From Kosakonia sp. SMBL-WEM22 (GTDB lineage Bacteria > Pseudomonadota > Gammaproteobacteria > Enterobacterales > Enterobacteriaceae), in the NCBI RefSeq assembly GCF_014490785.1, contig NZ_CP051488.1, positions 4,712,001-4,776,000 of the forward strand: a DNA stretch of 64,000 bases. Direction: 5' to 3'. Shown here piece by piece: positions 16,348-25,781 of the stretch (within the stretch, counting starts at the first letter, position 1; each line of letters starts with the position of its first letter). A model generated the notes under the pieces. It had not been told where the DNA came from. It made no database searches and was given only the letters and a program-made list of their open reading frames with translations. A program made the translations under genes and the position numbers.

Positions 16348-16626
16348 ATGAATAAATTAACCCCTTATGATCCCGCAGCGGCACTGGTTAACGATGAGGC
16401 GATAGCGCTCTTCATGGCGGATGCACTGGAAACCGGCGATGCGGCTTATATCGCCCGAGCATTGGGGGTGATCGCTCGGGCTAAAGGGATGACCGACATC
16501 GCTGCAGAAACCGGTTTGTCACGCGAGCAGCTCTATCGCTCTTTCAGCGAAAAGGGGAATCCGACACTGAAGACGACACTCTCCGTAATGAAAGCGCTGG
16601 GCATTGAACTGACAGTAAAACGCTAA
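16348..16626 (+). CDS. HigA-like antitoxin of the addiction module
   Basis: The 92-residue protein starts at the ATG at 16348 after AGGTG; a frame open further upstream is out of context. It contains a helix-turn-helix (about 45-80, MTDIAAETGLSREQLYRSF) as in the addiction-module antidote family paired with HigB-type toxins. It lies 16 bases after the repaired end of the toxin gene, in the usual toxin-first order. The antitoxin remains intact while the toxin is broken, as expected if the toxin is lost first. It may autoregulate the pair. Confidence 0.85.
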   Translation: MNKLTPYDPAAALVNDEAIALFMADALETGDAAYIARALGVIARAKGMTDIAAETGLSREQLYRSFSEKGNPTLKTTLSVMKALGIELTVKR

Positions 16627-16629
16627 GCT

Positions 16630-16649
16630 GCCGTGCCCGCAGGCACGGC
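16630..16649. terminator. Stem-loop between antitoxin and yjbB
   Basis: An 8-bp perfect GC-rich stem with CGCA loop lies between the converging genes. There is no U-run on either side. Confidence 0.4.
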
Positions 16650-16654
16650 GTGGA

Positions 16655-18286
16655 TTAATACTCTTCGCGGGATTCGTCCTGGTCAGGCTGCTCCAGTACG
16701 CTGTAGGCCACCGAGCAGAAGAGCGAATTGAGGCGCTTCATATCGCCGAGCAGGCCGAGGTGCAGCGAGCTGGTTTCAATGCTCTGCACATTTTGCTGAT
16801 GCAGACGATCGACGTGCGCATGGGAGTAACGGCGGTTCAGAATGCGGAAGCGGTGCTTACTGCGGCGCAACCGTCGCGCGCTGGTGACATCGCGGGAGAA
16901 AAAGACCGACATCGCCAGCTTCAGGTTGTTAAGCAGCTGCTCATGGAGGGCATCCAGCTCTTTCAGCCCTTCAAAGGAGAACGCGCGTCGTGCGGCGAGA
17001 GATTTATCCGCAACTTCACTGCCCATGCGTTCGATAATATCGGAGGCCTGCTCAAGGTTGAGGGACATCTCAATGACCTCGCCCCAGCGCTTCGACTCCT
17101 CTTCCGCCAGCTCATCTTTCGGCATGCGCGCCAGATAGAGTTTGATGGCGGTGTAGAGTACATTGACATCGTCGGCCTGCTTACGCAGCTCCTTCTCCTG
17201 ACGCGGTTCGCCATGCATCACTTTGTGCAGCCCTTCCAGCATCTGCTCCAGCGCGTCGCCCATGCGCAGCGTTTCGCGCGCGGCGTTGGCCAGAGCCAGC
17301 GTTGGTGTATCGAGCGCTGAACTATCGAGATGCTTTGGTTTAAGCCGCGCCTCCAGCTCCGGCTCTTCGCGAATAATACGTTTACAGAATCGCGCCATTG
17401 GGCTGGCAAACGGCACCATCGCCAGGCAGCGGATAACGTTGTAAAAGACATGGAAATAGATCACCAGCTCCGATTCTGGCAGCGGCAGTTTCTGCATCCC
17501 ATCAGCAAGGAGATGAACGAAAGGCAGGATAAGCAGGCTGCCCACCAGCTTGAAGAGCAGGCTGCCGAGCGCAACGCGGCGTGCGGCGGCATTGGCTCCG
17601 CTGTTATTCAGCATTGCCAGCAGACCGGAGCCGAGGTTGGCACCAATCACCAGACAGAGCGCCACCGGGAAAGAGATGATACCGGCCGCGGTTAAGGTTG
17701 CGGTCAGCAATACTGCGGCAAGGCTGGAGTAGCTGATGATGGCAAATACCGCGCCAATCAGCGCGTCGAGCATGATATCGCCGGTCAGCGAGGCGAAAAT
17801 CACCTGCACCCCGTTCGCCTGGGTAATCGGCGTCACTGCCTGCACAATCAACTCCAGCGCCAGCAGGATCAGCCCAAGGCCGATACTGACGCGCCCAAGC
17901 TGCCCCTCGCGGGTCTGTTTACGCCCCAGAAAAAAGATCACGCCGACAAAAATGAGTAGCGGTGAAAGCCAGGAGAGATCGAAGGTCAGCACGCGCGCCA
18001 TTAGCGCGGTGCCCACATCCGCGCCGAGTACGATCACCAGCGCAGGCGTTAGCGCCACCAAATCCTGAGCGACAAAAGAGGCCACCAGCATGGTGGTGGC
18101 ATTGCTGCTCTGCACCAGCGCGGTGACGCCAATACCTGCGCAGAAGGCGAGCGGTTTTTTCTCTACGCTGCGGCTAAGCACCGTGCGTAAACGCGCACCA
18201 AATACGCGCATGACGCCGGTTCGCACAATATGTGTCCCCCACACCAGCAGGGCGACGGCAGAAAGAAGATGTAGCAAAGTTAACAC
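16655..18286 (-). CDS. yjbB: YjbB, Na+/phosphate cotransporter family protein
   Basis: The 543-residue protein has an N-terminal Na/Pi-cotransporter membrane domain, with the duplicated QSSNATT and SYSSLAAV repeat motifs and about eight or nine membrane segments to residue 310. A cytoplasmic PhoU-like helical domain follows (about 340-530). E. coli YjbB has the same length and has been linked to phosphate export. It is a single gene on the minus strand, upstream of the addiction module. Confidence 0.95.
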   Translation of the reverse strand: MLTLLHLLSAVALLVWGTHIVRTGVMRVFGARLRTVLSRSVEKKPLAFCAGIGVTALVQSSNATTMLVASFVAQDLVALTPALVIVLGADVGTALMARVLTFDLSWLSPLLIFVGVIFFLGRKQTREGQLGRVSIGLGLILLALELIVQAVTPITQANGVQVIFASLTGDIMLDALIGAVFAIISYSSLAAVLLTATLTAAGIISFPVALCLVIGANLGSGLLAMLNNSGANAAARRVALGSLLFKLVGSLLILPFVHLLADGMQKLPLPESELVIYFHVFYNVIRCLAMVPFASPMARFCKRIIREEPELEARLKPKHLDSSALDTPTLALANAARETLRMGDALEQMLEGLHKVMHGEPRQEKELRKQADDVNVLYTAIKLYLARMPKDELAEEESKRWGEVIEMSLNLEQASDIIERMGSEVADKSLAARRAFSFEGLKELDALHEQLLNNLKLAMSVFFSRDVTSARRLRRSKHRFRILNRRYSHAHVDRLHQQNVQSIETSSLHLGLLGDMKRLNSLFCSVAYSVLEQPDQDESREEY

Positions 18287-18384
18287 GGAATCAGCTTCTC
18301 CTTATCGTTATGCGCTGCCTGACGTCCACATGGGGCACGGCAGCTTTATGAAGTAAGTATATGGCGTTAAGACTGAGACGGGCG

Positions 18385-18407
18385 CAGGGCGCAAAACCAG
18401 CGCCCTG
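18385..18407 (-). terminator. Stem-loop downstream of the unknown two-gene cassette
   Basis: An 8-bp perfect stem (18385-18392 with 18400-18407) and 7-base loop lies 52 bases after the membrane-protein stop. No clear U-run follows. Confidence 0.4.
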
Positions 18408-18458
18408 TGAGTAGTAAGAATAGATGACAGTTATGTGACGGAGGCGAGGCGTTGCCGG

Positions 18459-18935
18459 CTAACGCGTTAAAACGGCATCCGCGCGTGGGGTGCCGTTGCG
18501 TTTCGCCCAGACCACTGAGCCAATTTTTAACGCTTCCGACAATACAAACAGAACTATCGCTACCAGCGCAGAGCGCAATCCCGTCAGATGCAGCATCATC
18601 GGGATCAGCGCAACAGAGCATTTTAATGAGCACACACGGGCAATTTCCTGCGCCACCAAGAAAACCATATTGATATTTTTCTTCGCCAGAAACGACCACG
18701 CCGAAAAAAGTAACGAAAAAACTAATGCAGTATTAATAAAAAATATTAACTGGATTAATCCGCCCGTCCCACCGCTGACGTCTAAATGTGCATAATTGGA
18801 ATAAAACGCGCGGATATCAAAATAAAAAGGCACGTTGCCGCTTTGCAGCGAATAAAAGAGATACCCGAGCAGCGCCAGCACGTCCATGACACCCCAAAAA
18901 ATAAAAATTTTATTTCTTAAATTCATAATCTTCAT
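18459..18935 (-). CDS. Unknown four-helix membrane protein, second gene of a two-gene cassette
   Basis: I do not recognise this 158-residue protein. It has four hydrophobic segments (about residues 10-28, 58-80, 90-105 and 112-140), no cleavable signal, and short loops. Its start lies inside the end of the upstream gene, overlapping it by 26 bases, so the two are translated together. A second ATG three codons in (18926) is an alternative start. Base composition is visibly more AT-rich than the flanking metH and yjbB. A small membrane partner or protective protein for the upstream product is possible but not shown. Confidence 0.7.
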   Translation of the reverse strand: MKIMNLRNKIFIFWGVMDVLALLGYLFYSLQSGNVPFYFDIRAFYSNYAHLDVSGGTGGLIQLIFFINTALVFSLLFSAWSFLAKKNINMVFLVAQEIARVCSLKCSVALIPMMLHLTGLRSALVAIVLFVLSEALKIGSVVWAKRNGTPRADAVLTR

Positions 18936-19719
18936 CTCTTACGCCTGGAATCCAGTGCCATGATTTACCCGACACCGCCCAGGCATCATCACCCTCAAGG
19001 TATTTCTGGTAGATCGTCCGCTTTTCGCCATAGCGGCGGATTACCGAACGATTATAGATGAACTCACGCGTATCAGAAGCCAGATCCGCTGGCAGCGGCG
19101 TCCAGAGCTGAATTTTATCGCGCGAGGTGTTCATATAATCTTTACCGTCGGAGCCAAATACACGCCCCTCGTCGCCCATGCTGGTTGCACGGTTAAGCAG
19201 CATCACTGCCGCATTTTTCACGCCGTGGAAGTCCGTTTCGCTGGTTTTCCAGTAGCCGGGGCCAAACTCATCCGTTACCGGCGCAAAATCGCTGCGAGTA
19301 GGTGCCGGTCGGCCGTGCACCGCTACGCTGTCTTTAAAGCCGTTGATAATCGTACGGACGAAGACGGCGTTAAACGACAGACTCTGCACGCAGAACAGTT
19401 CAGCGCTTTCGGAGATAAAGAAGGGGTAATAGAAGCGGTTACGCGCGCTCACATTTGGCCTGACCACCACCACCGTTCCTTTATCAATCAGGCTATCGAT
19501 ATAGTTCTCTTTTTGGTGACCCAGCGGATCGTGCGGTAAGCCATATTTAAAACCGTGATGGGGTTTAATGGTGTAACCATCAATGCTGCCTAAAATATTG
19601 TTAGGGCTGCTTTCAATAACATACTCTTTTTTAATGATATTCTTAGCAATGTCCGGCGCGAGGATATTCTCATAATCCTTCGGCAATAAATTTCTTTTCC
19701 TGATATCATAAATATCCAT
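18910..19719 (-). CDS. Unknown soluble protein, first gene of a two-gene cassette
   Basis: I do not recognise this 269-residue protein. I chose the ATG at 19719 (MDIYDIRKRNLLPKDY); a TTG at 19776 would add 19 residues. There is no signal peptide or membrane segment. It is rich in aromatic and charged residues, with stretches such as HHGFKYGLPHDPLGH, FDAP-like loops and GYWKTSETDFHGVKN. The C-terminus ends SGKSWHWIPGVRDEDYEFKK. GC content is low for this chromosome. With the coupled membrane protein it replaces nothing in the E. coli metH-yjbB interval, so it looks acquired. Confidence 0.7.
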   Translation of the reverse strand: MDIYDIRKRNLLPKDYENILAPDIAKNIIKKEYVIESSPNNILGSIDGYTIKPHHGFKYGLPHDPLGHQKENYIDSLIDKGTVVVVRPNVSARNRFYYPFFISESAELFCVQSLSFNAVFVRTIINGFKDSVAVHGRPAPTRSDFAPVTDEFGPGYWKTSETDFHGVKNAAVMLLNRATSMGDEGRVFGSDGKDYMNTSRDKIQLWTPLPADLASDTREFIYNRSVIRRYGEKRTIYQKYLEGDDAWAVSGKSWHWIPGVRDEDYEFKK

Positions 19720-19907
19720 TTTATAATACTCGCGTTTAATTGGTGACGGCCAAAAGCAGCGCAAAAGAGAGAGCAACTTTACTTTCTAATCGCCCCATCA
19801 TACGCATGAAGCGGAATAAGGGTCTAAGAAAATATCTCACTTTAAGAATGTTCTTAGTTCAAATTTGTATTATGTCTGATTTGCGATAGTTCTGTGAAAA
19901 TGAAATG

Positions 19908-19937
19908 AAAAAAATGGGGCATCGACCTGCCCCATTT
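19908..19937 (-). terminator. Rho-independent terminator of metH
   Basis: On the minus strand, a 9-bp stem (AATGGGGCA with TGCCCCATT) and 6-base loop is followed by a T-run, just after the metH stop. Confidence 0.9.
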
Positions 19938-19940
19938 AAT

Positions 19941-22900
19941 TTAATCCGCATCGTAGCCTAAATGGGGCGCCAGCCAGCGCTCCACTTCCGCCACGCTCAT
20001 CTCTTTGCGACGGGCATAATCTTCCACCTGATCGCGCTGAATTTGCGCTACCGCGAAATATTTACTCTCCGGATGGCTGAAGTACCAGCCGGAGACCGAG
20101 GCACCCGGCCACATGGCGAAGGACTCCGTCAGCTTCATGCCGGTATGTGTTTCCACATCCAGCAGCTGCCAGATCGTCTCTTTTTCCGTGTGCTCCGGGC
20201 AGGCCGGGTAGCCCGGCGCCGGACGGATCCCTTGGTAATTCTCGCGGATCAGCTCCTCGTTGCTGAGGTTCTCATTCGGCGCATAACCCCAGTAGACTTT
20301 GCGCACCCGCTCGTGCAGGTACTCAGCGAAGGCTTCTGCCAGCCTGTCGGCTAGTGCTTTGACCATGATCTTGTTGTAGTCGTCGTGCGCCGCGTCATAG
20401 GCCTCTGCCAGCGCGTCCTCCTCCAGCCCGCCGGTTACGGCGAAAGCGCCAATGTAGTCCGCTTTACCGCTCTGTTTCGGCGCAACGAAATCGGCGAGAC
20501 AATAGTTAGCAAAGCCGATTTTTTCCGTCTGCTGACGCAGATGGCAGCCCAGCGCCAGCAGCGCCGTGCGGGTTTCATCGTGGTAGATCTCAACGTCATC
20601 GCCGACGCGGTTCGCCGGAAATAACCCGACTACGCCGCGCGGGTTGAGCCGCTTTTCTGCGCCGAGCATATCGAGCATGGCGTTCGCATCGACAAAAAGT
20701 CGTTTTGCCTCTTCGCCCACCACCTCATCTTCAAGAATGCGCGGATATTTGCCCGCCAGCGACCAGGTCATAAAGAAGGGTGTCCAGTCGATGTAATTAC
20801 GCAGCGTCTCAATACTGGCCGTGACCTCCTGCACACCTAAACGGTGCGCGACCGGCGGCGTGTAACTCGCCCAGTCGAAGGCGAGATCGTTTTCGCGCGC
20901 GGCCTGCAGCGTCACCGGTGGCGTGCGCGGTTTTTTACGCGCATGCTGGATGCGCACCGTTTCATACTCTTTGCGGGTGCGGGAGACAAAATCATCGTGC
21001 TGCGTGGCAGAGAGCAGCGCAGAGACAACGCCAACGGTGCGCGAGGCGTTCTGCACATAGACCGTCGGCCCGCTGTAGTTCTGTTCGATTTTGACCGCCG
21101 TATGGGCTTTCGAGGTGGTCGCGCCACCAATCAGCAGCGGGATGGTGAAGCCCTGACGCTCCATCTCTTTCGCCACGTTGACCATCTCATCGAGCGAAGG
21201 GGTGATAAGGCCGGAAAGACCAATCAGATCGGCATTCACTTCGCGGGCGGTTTTGAGGATTTTATCCGCCGGCACCATTACGCCAAGATCGATAATTTCG
21301 TAGTTGTTGCACTGCAGCACCACGCCAACGATGTTCTTGCCGATATCGTGTACATCACCTTTTACCGTGGCGATCACCATCTTGCCGTTGCTGCTGCCCT
21401 TCTCTTTACTGGCTTCGATATACGGCTCCAGATAGGCCACCGCCTGCTTCATCACGCGGGCGGATTTCACCACCTGCGGCAGAAACATTTTGCCCTCGCC
21501 AAACAGATCGCCGACCACGTTCATGCCGTCCATCAGCGGCCCTTCAATCACTTCGATGGGGCGTGCGGCCTGCTGGCGGGCCTCTTCGGTATCCTGCTCA
21601 ATAAATTCGGTGATGCCTTTTACCAGCGAATATTCGAGACGCTTTTTCACCTCCCAGCTGCGCCACTCCGCCTGCTGAGCGGCAGCGCCCTCATCGGCAC
21701 CTTTACTGCCGCGATACTTCTCTGCTAACTCCAGCATGCGCTCGGTGGCGTCATCCCGGCGATTAAGGATCACATCTTCTACCGCATCGCGCAGCTCGGC
21801 GGGTAGATCGTCATAAATCGCCAGCTGACCGGCGTTGACGATACCCATGTCCATCCCGTTACGAATGGCGTAATAGAGGAACACGGCGTGGATCGCTTCA
21901 CGCACCGGGTCGTTACCACGAAACGAGAAGGAGACGTTCGACACGCCACCGGAGATCAGCGCGTGAGGCAGTTCGCGTTTGATATCTTCACAGGCGCCGA
22001 TAAAGTCCTGCGCATAGTTGTTGTGCTCTTCGATCCCCGTCGCCACGGCGAAAATGTTGGGGTCGAAAATGATATCTTCCGGCGGGAAACCTACTTCCTG
22101 GGTCAAAATCTGGTACGCACGGCGGCAAATCTCAATCTTGCGTGCGCGGGTGTCTGCCTGGCCCACTTCATCGAAGGCCATCACCACCACCGCCGCGCCA
22201 TAGCGGCGCACCAGCTTCGCGTGATGGATAAAGGCCTCAACGCCCTCTTTCATTGAAATGGAGTTAACAATGCCCTTCCCCTGGATGCACTTCAGCCCTT
22301 TTTCAATCACCTCCCACTTGGAGGAGTCAATCATGATGGGCACGCGGGCAATATCCGGCTCACCGGCAATCAGGTTGAGGAAACGCACCATCGCCGCTTC
22401 GGCGTCGAGCATCCCTTCATCCATATTGATATCAATGATCTGCGCGCCGCTCTCCACCTGCTGACGAGCGACATCCAGCGCTTCGCTGTACTTCTCTTCT
22501 TTAATCAGACGCTTGAACTTGGCTGAGCCGGTCACGTTAGTGCGTTCGCCGACGTTAACAAACAGGCTCTCATCGCCAATATTGAGCGGCTCAAGACCGG
22601 CGAGACGACAGGCGACGGGCAACTCCGGCAGCTTGCGCGGCGGTACACCGGCAACCGCGCGGCTCATCGCCGCAATATGTTCCGGCGTGGTGCCGCAGCA
22701 GCCGCCTACAATGTTGAGGAAACCGGCCTGCGCCCATTCACCGATTTGCGCCGCCATGGTGTCGGCGTCGAGATCGTATTCGCCAAACGCATTCGGCAAT
22801 CCGGCGTTCGGGTGCGCGGTGACGTAACACTCGGCAATGCGTGATAACTCCTGCACATACTGGCGCAGCTCGTCCGGCCCCAGCGCACAGTTGAGGCCGA

Positions 22901-23627
22901 AGGTGAGCGCATCGGCATGGCGCAAAGAGTTATAGAACGCTTCGGTGGTCTGCCCGGAGAGCGTGCGCCCGGAAGCGTCGGTAATGGTGCCGGAGATCAT
23001 GATCGGCAGATCGATGCCCAGCGCATCGAACGCCTCTTTTACCGCGAAGATCGCCGCTTTGGCGTTGAGGGTATCGAACACCGTTTCGATCATGATCAGA
23101 TCGGCTCCCCCCTCCACCAGCGCGCGGGTCGATTCGCGATAGGCAGTAACTAACTGATCGAAGGAGATATTACGAAACGCCGGGTCGTTAACGTCAGGTG
23201 AAATGGATGCGGTGCGGTTGGTCGGGCCGAGCACGCCGGCTACATAGCGCGGTTTATCCGGCGTCTGCGCGGTCCACTTATCGGCACTGGCACGCGCCAG
23301 CTTCGCGGCAGCCAGGTTGATCTCCGCCGACAGGGATTCCATCTGGTAATCCGCCATGGCGATGGTGGTGGAGTTAAAGGTGTTGGTTTCAATGATATCC
23401 GCGCCCGCTGCAAAGTAGGCATCGTGGATATCGGCAATGACCTGCGGTTTGCTGAGCACCAGCAGGTCATTGTTGCCTTTCAGATCGCAGGGCCAGTCGG
23501 CGAAGCGTTCGCCGCGGAAATCCTGTTCGCTTAAACGATAGCTCTGGATCATGGTGCCCATGCCCCCATCCAGAACCAGAATGCGTTCACTTAACTGCTG
23601 TTTCAGTTGCTCAACGTTGCTGCTCAC
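19941..23627 (-). CDS. metH: Cobalamin-dependent methionine synthase
   Basis: MetH transfers a methyl group from methyltetrahydrofolate to homocysteine through methylcobalamin. I place the start at the GTG at 23627, seven bases after GGGAG, giving SSNVEQLKQQLSERILVLDG and 1228 residues (E. coli 1227); the longer open frame to 23738 is not conserved. Domains in order: homocysteine-binding with zinc ligands (GGCCGTTP near 310), pterin-binding (about 350-650), cobalamin-binding with DVHDIGKNI carrying the axial histidine (about 755-765), and the C-terminal SAM-binding reactivation domain. It is divergent from iclR. Confidence 0.97.
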   Translation of the reverse strand: MSSNVEQLKQQLSERILVLDGGMGTMIQSYRLSEQDFRGERFADWPCDLKGNNDLLVLSKPQVIADIHDAYFAAGADIIETNTFNSTTIAMADYQMESLSAEINLAAAKLARASADKWTAQTPDKPRYVAGVLGPTNRTASISPDVNDPAFRNISFDQLVTAYRESTRALVEGGADLIMIETVFDTLNAKAAIFAVKEAFDALGIDLPIMISGTITDASGRTLSGQTTEAFYNSLRHADALTFGLNCALGPDELRQYVQELSRIAECYVTAHPNAGLPNAFGEYDLDADTMAAQIGEWAQAGFLNIVGGCCGTTPEHIAAMSRAVAGVPPRKLPELPVACRLAGLEPLNIGDESLFVNVGERTNVTGSAKFKRLIKEEKYSEALDVARQQVESGAQIIDINMDEGMLDAEAAMVRFLNLIAGEPDIARVPIMIDSSKWEVIEKGLKCIQGKGIVNSISMKEGVEAFIHHAKLVRRYGAAVVVMAFDEVGQADTRARKIEICRRAYQILTQEVGFPPEDIIFDPNIFAVATGIEEHNNYAQDFIGACEDIKRELPHALISGGVSNVSFSFRGNDPVREAIHAVFLYYAIRNGMDMGIVNAGQLAIYDDLPAELRDAVEDVILNRRDDATERMLELAEKYRGSKGADEGAAAQQAEWRSWEVKKRLEYSLVKGITEFIEQDTEEARQQAARPIEVIEGPLMDGMNVVGDLFGEGKMFLPQVVKSARVMKQAVAYLEPYIEASKEKGSSNGKMVIATVKGDVHDIGKNIVGVVLQCNNYEIIDLGVMVPADKILKTAREVNADLIGLSGLITPSLDEMVNVAKEMERQGFTIPLLIGGATTSKAHTAVKIEQNYSGPTVYVQNASRTVGVVSALLSATQHDDFVSRTRKEYETVRIQHARKKPRTPPVTLQAARENDLAFDWASYTPPVAHRLGVQEVTASIETLRNYIDWTPFFMTWSLAGKYPRILEDEVVGEEAKRLFVDANAMLDMLGAEKRLNPRGVVGLFPANRVGDDVEIYHDETRTALLALGCHLRQQTEKIGFANYCLADFVAPKQSGKADYIGAFAVTGGLEEDALAEAYDAAHDDYNKIMVKALADRLAEAFAEYLHERVRKVYWGYAPNENLSNEELIRENYQGIRPAPGYPACPEHTEKETIWQLLDVETHTGMKLTESFAMWPGASVSGWYFSHPESKYFAVAQIQRDQVEDYARRKEMSVAEVERWLAPHLGYDAD

Positions 23628-23718
23628 ACTCACTCCCGACGGCGCCAGATCAGGCCAAAAGGCCAGCAGGACATACTGGCATAAAGTCACAGGGTGGAAA
23701 AGCGACGCGGGGGGAATA

Positions 23719-23731
23719 TGAGAGATGTTCA
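23719..23731 (-). promoter_or_regulatory. MetR-type site candidate upstream of metH
   Basis: TGAGAGATGTTCA matches the MetR consensus TGAA-N5-TTCA at all but one defined position. It lies about 90 bases upstream of the metH GTG. MetR activates metH in E. coli; binding here is inferred. Confidence 0.45.
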
Positions 23732-23819
23732 GCATCACTCATCCGATGAGTAGAGCGAGGAGTTAGGTTATACTCTGGCAAATCGAAAATCATTTCCACG
23801 ATACAGAAAAGGAGCTCCT

Positions 23820-24647
23820 ATGGTCGCCTCCGTCCCCGCAAAACGTGGCAGAAAAGCCGCCGCTCCCGCCGCGCCCGCTGGCGGGCAGGTGCAATCCTTA
23901 ACGCGTGGCCTGAAATTGCTCGAGTGGATCGCAGAATCACACAGTAGCGTCGCGCTGACCGAGCTGGCACAGCAGGCCGGTTTACCCAACTCCACCACCC
24001 ACCGATTATTGACCACTATGCAGCAGCTGGGCTTTGTCCGCCAGGTGGGCGAGCTGGGGCACTGGGCGATTGGCGCGCATGCCTTTATCGTGGGCAGCAG
24101 CTTTCTGCAAAGCCGCAACCTGATGGCGATTGTGCACCCGATTCTGCGCAAGCTGATGGAGGAGTCCGGCGAAACGGTGAACCTCGCGGTGCTGGATAAG
24201 AGCGATCATCAGGCGATCATTATCGATCAGGTGCAGTGTACGCAGCTGATGCGCATGTCTGCACCGATTGGCGGCAAGCTGCCGATGCACGCTTCCGGAG
24301 CAGGGAAAGCGTTTCTCTCCCGGCTGGATGATGAGCAGGTCGGTAATCTGTTGCACCGCCAGGGGCTGCACGCTTATACCCACGCCACACTGGTGTCGCC
24401 GCTGCATCTGAAAGAGGATCTCGCCCAGACGCGTAAACGCGGTTACTCCTTTGATGATGAAGAGCATGCCCTCGGCCTGCGCTGCGTCGCCGCCTGCATC
24501 TTTGATGAGCATGGCGAGCCGTTCGCCGCCATCTCTATTTCCGGGCCGATTTCGCGCATCACTGACGATCGCGTCACGGAGCTGGGTGCGATGGTGATCC
24601 GCGCGGCAAAAGAGGTGACGCTGGCTTACGGCGGCATCCGTACCTAA
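23820..24647 (+). CDS. iclR: IclR, repressor of the glyoxylate operon
   Basis: The 275-residue protein has an N-terminal winged helix-turn-helix (about 25-85, SVALTELAQQAGLPNSTTHR). A GAF-like ligand domain (about 100-270) follows. It matches E. coli IclR nearly throughout. IclR represses aceBAK; glyoxylate and pyruvate alter its binding. Its presumed operator is visible upstream of aceB. The gene is divergent from metH, as in E. coli. Confidence 0.96.
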   Translation: MVASVPAKRGRKAAAPAAPAGGQVQSLTRGLKLLEWIAESHSSVALTELAQQAGLPNSTTHRLLTTMQQLGFVRQVGELGHWAIGAHAFIVGSSFLQSRNLMAIVHPILRKLMEESGETVNLAVLDKSDHQAIIIDQVQCTQLMRMSAPIGGKLPMHASGAGKAFLSRLDDEQVGNLLHRQGLHAYTHATLVSPLHLKEDLAQTRKRGYSFDDEEHALGLRCVAACIFDEHGEPFAAISISGPISRITDDRVTELGAMVIRAAKEVTLAYGGIRT

Positions 24648-24764
24648 AGAGAGCGTTCTCTATATACGCGAGCACTCTCGCAGGCGATAGAAGGGATCTC
24701 TAATTGTTATCCCCCCTCAGGCAGTGGCACTTTGGCGGCAATGCCCTTTCTGAGGTTCTGCTTT

Positions 24765-25781
24765 ATGAAGTGTAATAATCGTACGCTTGCCGCCCTCGCG
24801 CTGGCGCTGCCTGCACCGGTGTGGGCACATGTGAAGTGGTTTGTGGATTATGACGTCAAACTTGCCCCGGCCTCGCTGACGACGATTGCCGGTTCGCTCA
24901 GTTTTTGCGCGCTGCTGGCTCTCGCCACGCTGGTGATTTTCGCCACTTCTCTGGCCGACCGCCGCCTCCCCTCCTTACCTGAGATCCCACGCTTTCGCCC
25001 GCCGCTTCTGCGTGCCCAACAGTGGGTTCCGGTGATTATGCGCGTGGGGACCGGCCTCTTTTTTCTCATCCTTGGCCTCTTCTACCCGCAGGTGATCCTT
25101 ACGCCAGAGCTGATCGTGGCAAACCCGTGGTTGACCTTTATTCACCTCACTATTGCCATCACCGCCGTGACGCGGAAAACCAGCTTTCTCGCCGGGTTGC
25201 TGATGCTGTTTCTCTATAGCTATGCGGTGCAGCTCTATGGCGCGTTCCACATGCTTGATTACCTGCTGTTTGTCGCTCTCGGTATCTATCTCATCAGCCA
25301 GACCTTTCTGCCGGTAGAAAACGACGAGCGGGTGATGGCCTTTGTGCGGCTGGTTCTCTGCTACTCCTTTTTATGGGGCGGCGTGGAGAAGTTTATGCAG
25401 CCGAATCTCTATTTCCAGCTGCTGGACGCGCACCCATGGCTGACAATGGGGTTTGACCGCGCTTTCTTCGTGCGTGGCTGCGGGTTTGTGGAGCTGTGTC
25501 TGATTTGGCATATCTACAGCGGCAAACTGGCAAGCTATGCCTGCATCACTCTCTTCGCGCTGGTCGCAGTGCTGGCCTTTATCCCCTTTGGCATCACGGA
25601 CGTGGTCGGCCACTTCGCCTTTATTGTGCCGCTGGTGGCGATCCTGCTTACGCCACGGGAGACCGTGCTGTTTCGCAGCGCCGCAGCAAACACCGCCGCC
25701 TTTCTGGCGATGCTGCTGACGCTGCTACTGTTTGGCGCACTGAGCTACTCGGTGTTGCAGTACAACACCCACCTGCATTAA
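24765..25781 (+). CDS. Unknown polytopic membrane protein between iclR and aceK
   Basis: I do not recognise the family with certainty. The start is placed at the ATG at 24765, ten bases after TGAGG, giving 338 residues; an ATG-initiated frame opens 33 bases earlier. The N-terminus looks like a signal peptide ending VWAHVKWF, followed by about eight hydrophobic helices. A DoxX-like arrangement (LWGGVEKFMQP, FVRGCGFVELCLI) is possible. The stop overlaps the aceK stop by 4 bases, tail to tail. In E. coli this interval holds arpA instead. Confidence 0.75.
   Translation: MKCNNRTLAALALALPAPVWAHVKWFVDYDVKLAPASLTTIAGSLSFCALLALATLVIFATSLADRRLPSLPEIPRFRPPLLRAQQWVPVIMRVGTGLFFLILGLFYPQVILTPELIVANPWLTFIHLTIAITAVTRKTSFLAGLLMLFLYSYAVQLYGAFHMLDYLLFVALGIYLISQTFLPVENDERVMAFVRLVLCYSFLWGGVEKFMQPNLYFQLLDAHPWLTMGFDRAFFVRGCGFVELCLIWHIYSGKLASYACITLFALVAVLAFIPFGITDVVGHFAFIVPLVAILLTPRETVLFRSAAANTAAFLAMLLTLLLFGALSYSVLQYNTHLH

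Noticed and set aside
24725..24740. Sigma-54-like TGGCAC with GG-N10-GC before the unknown membrane gene
   Set aside because: The -12 element is poor and a start there would leave almost no leader before the ribosome site; no activator gene is nearby.
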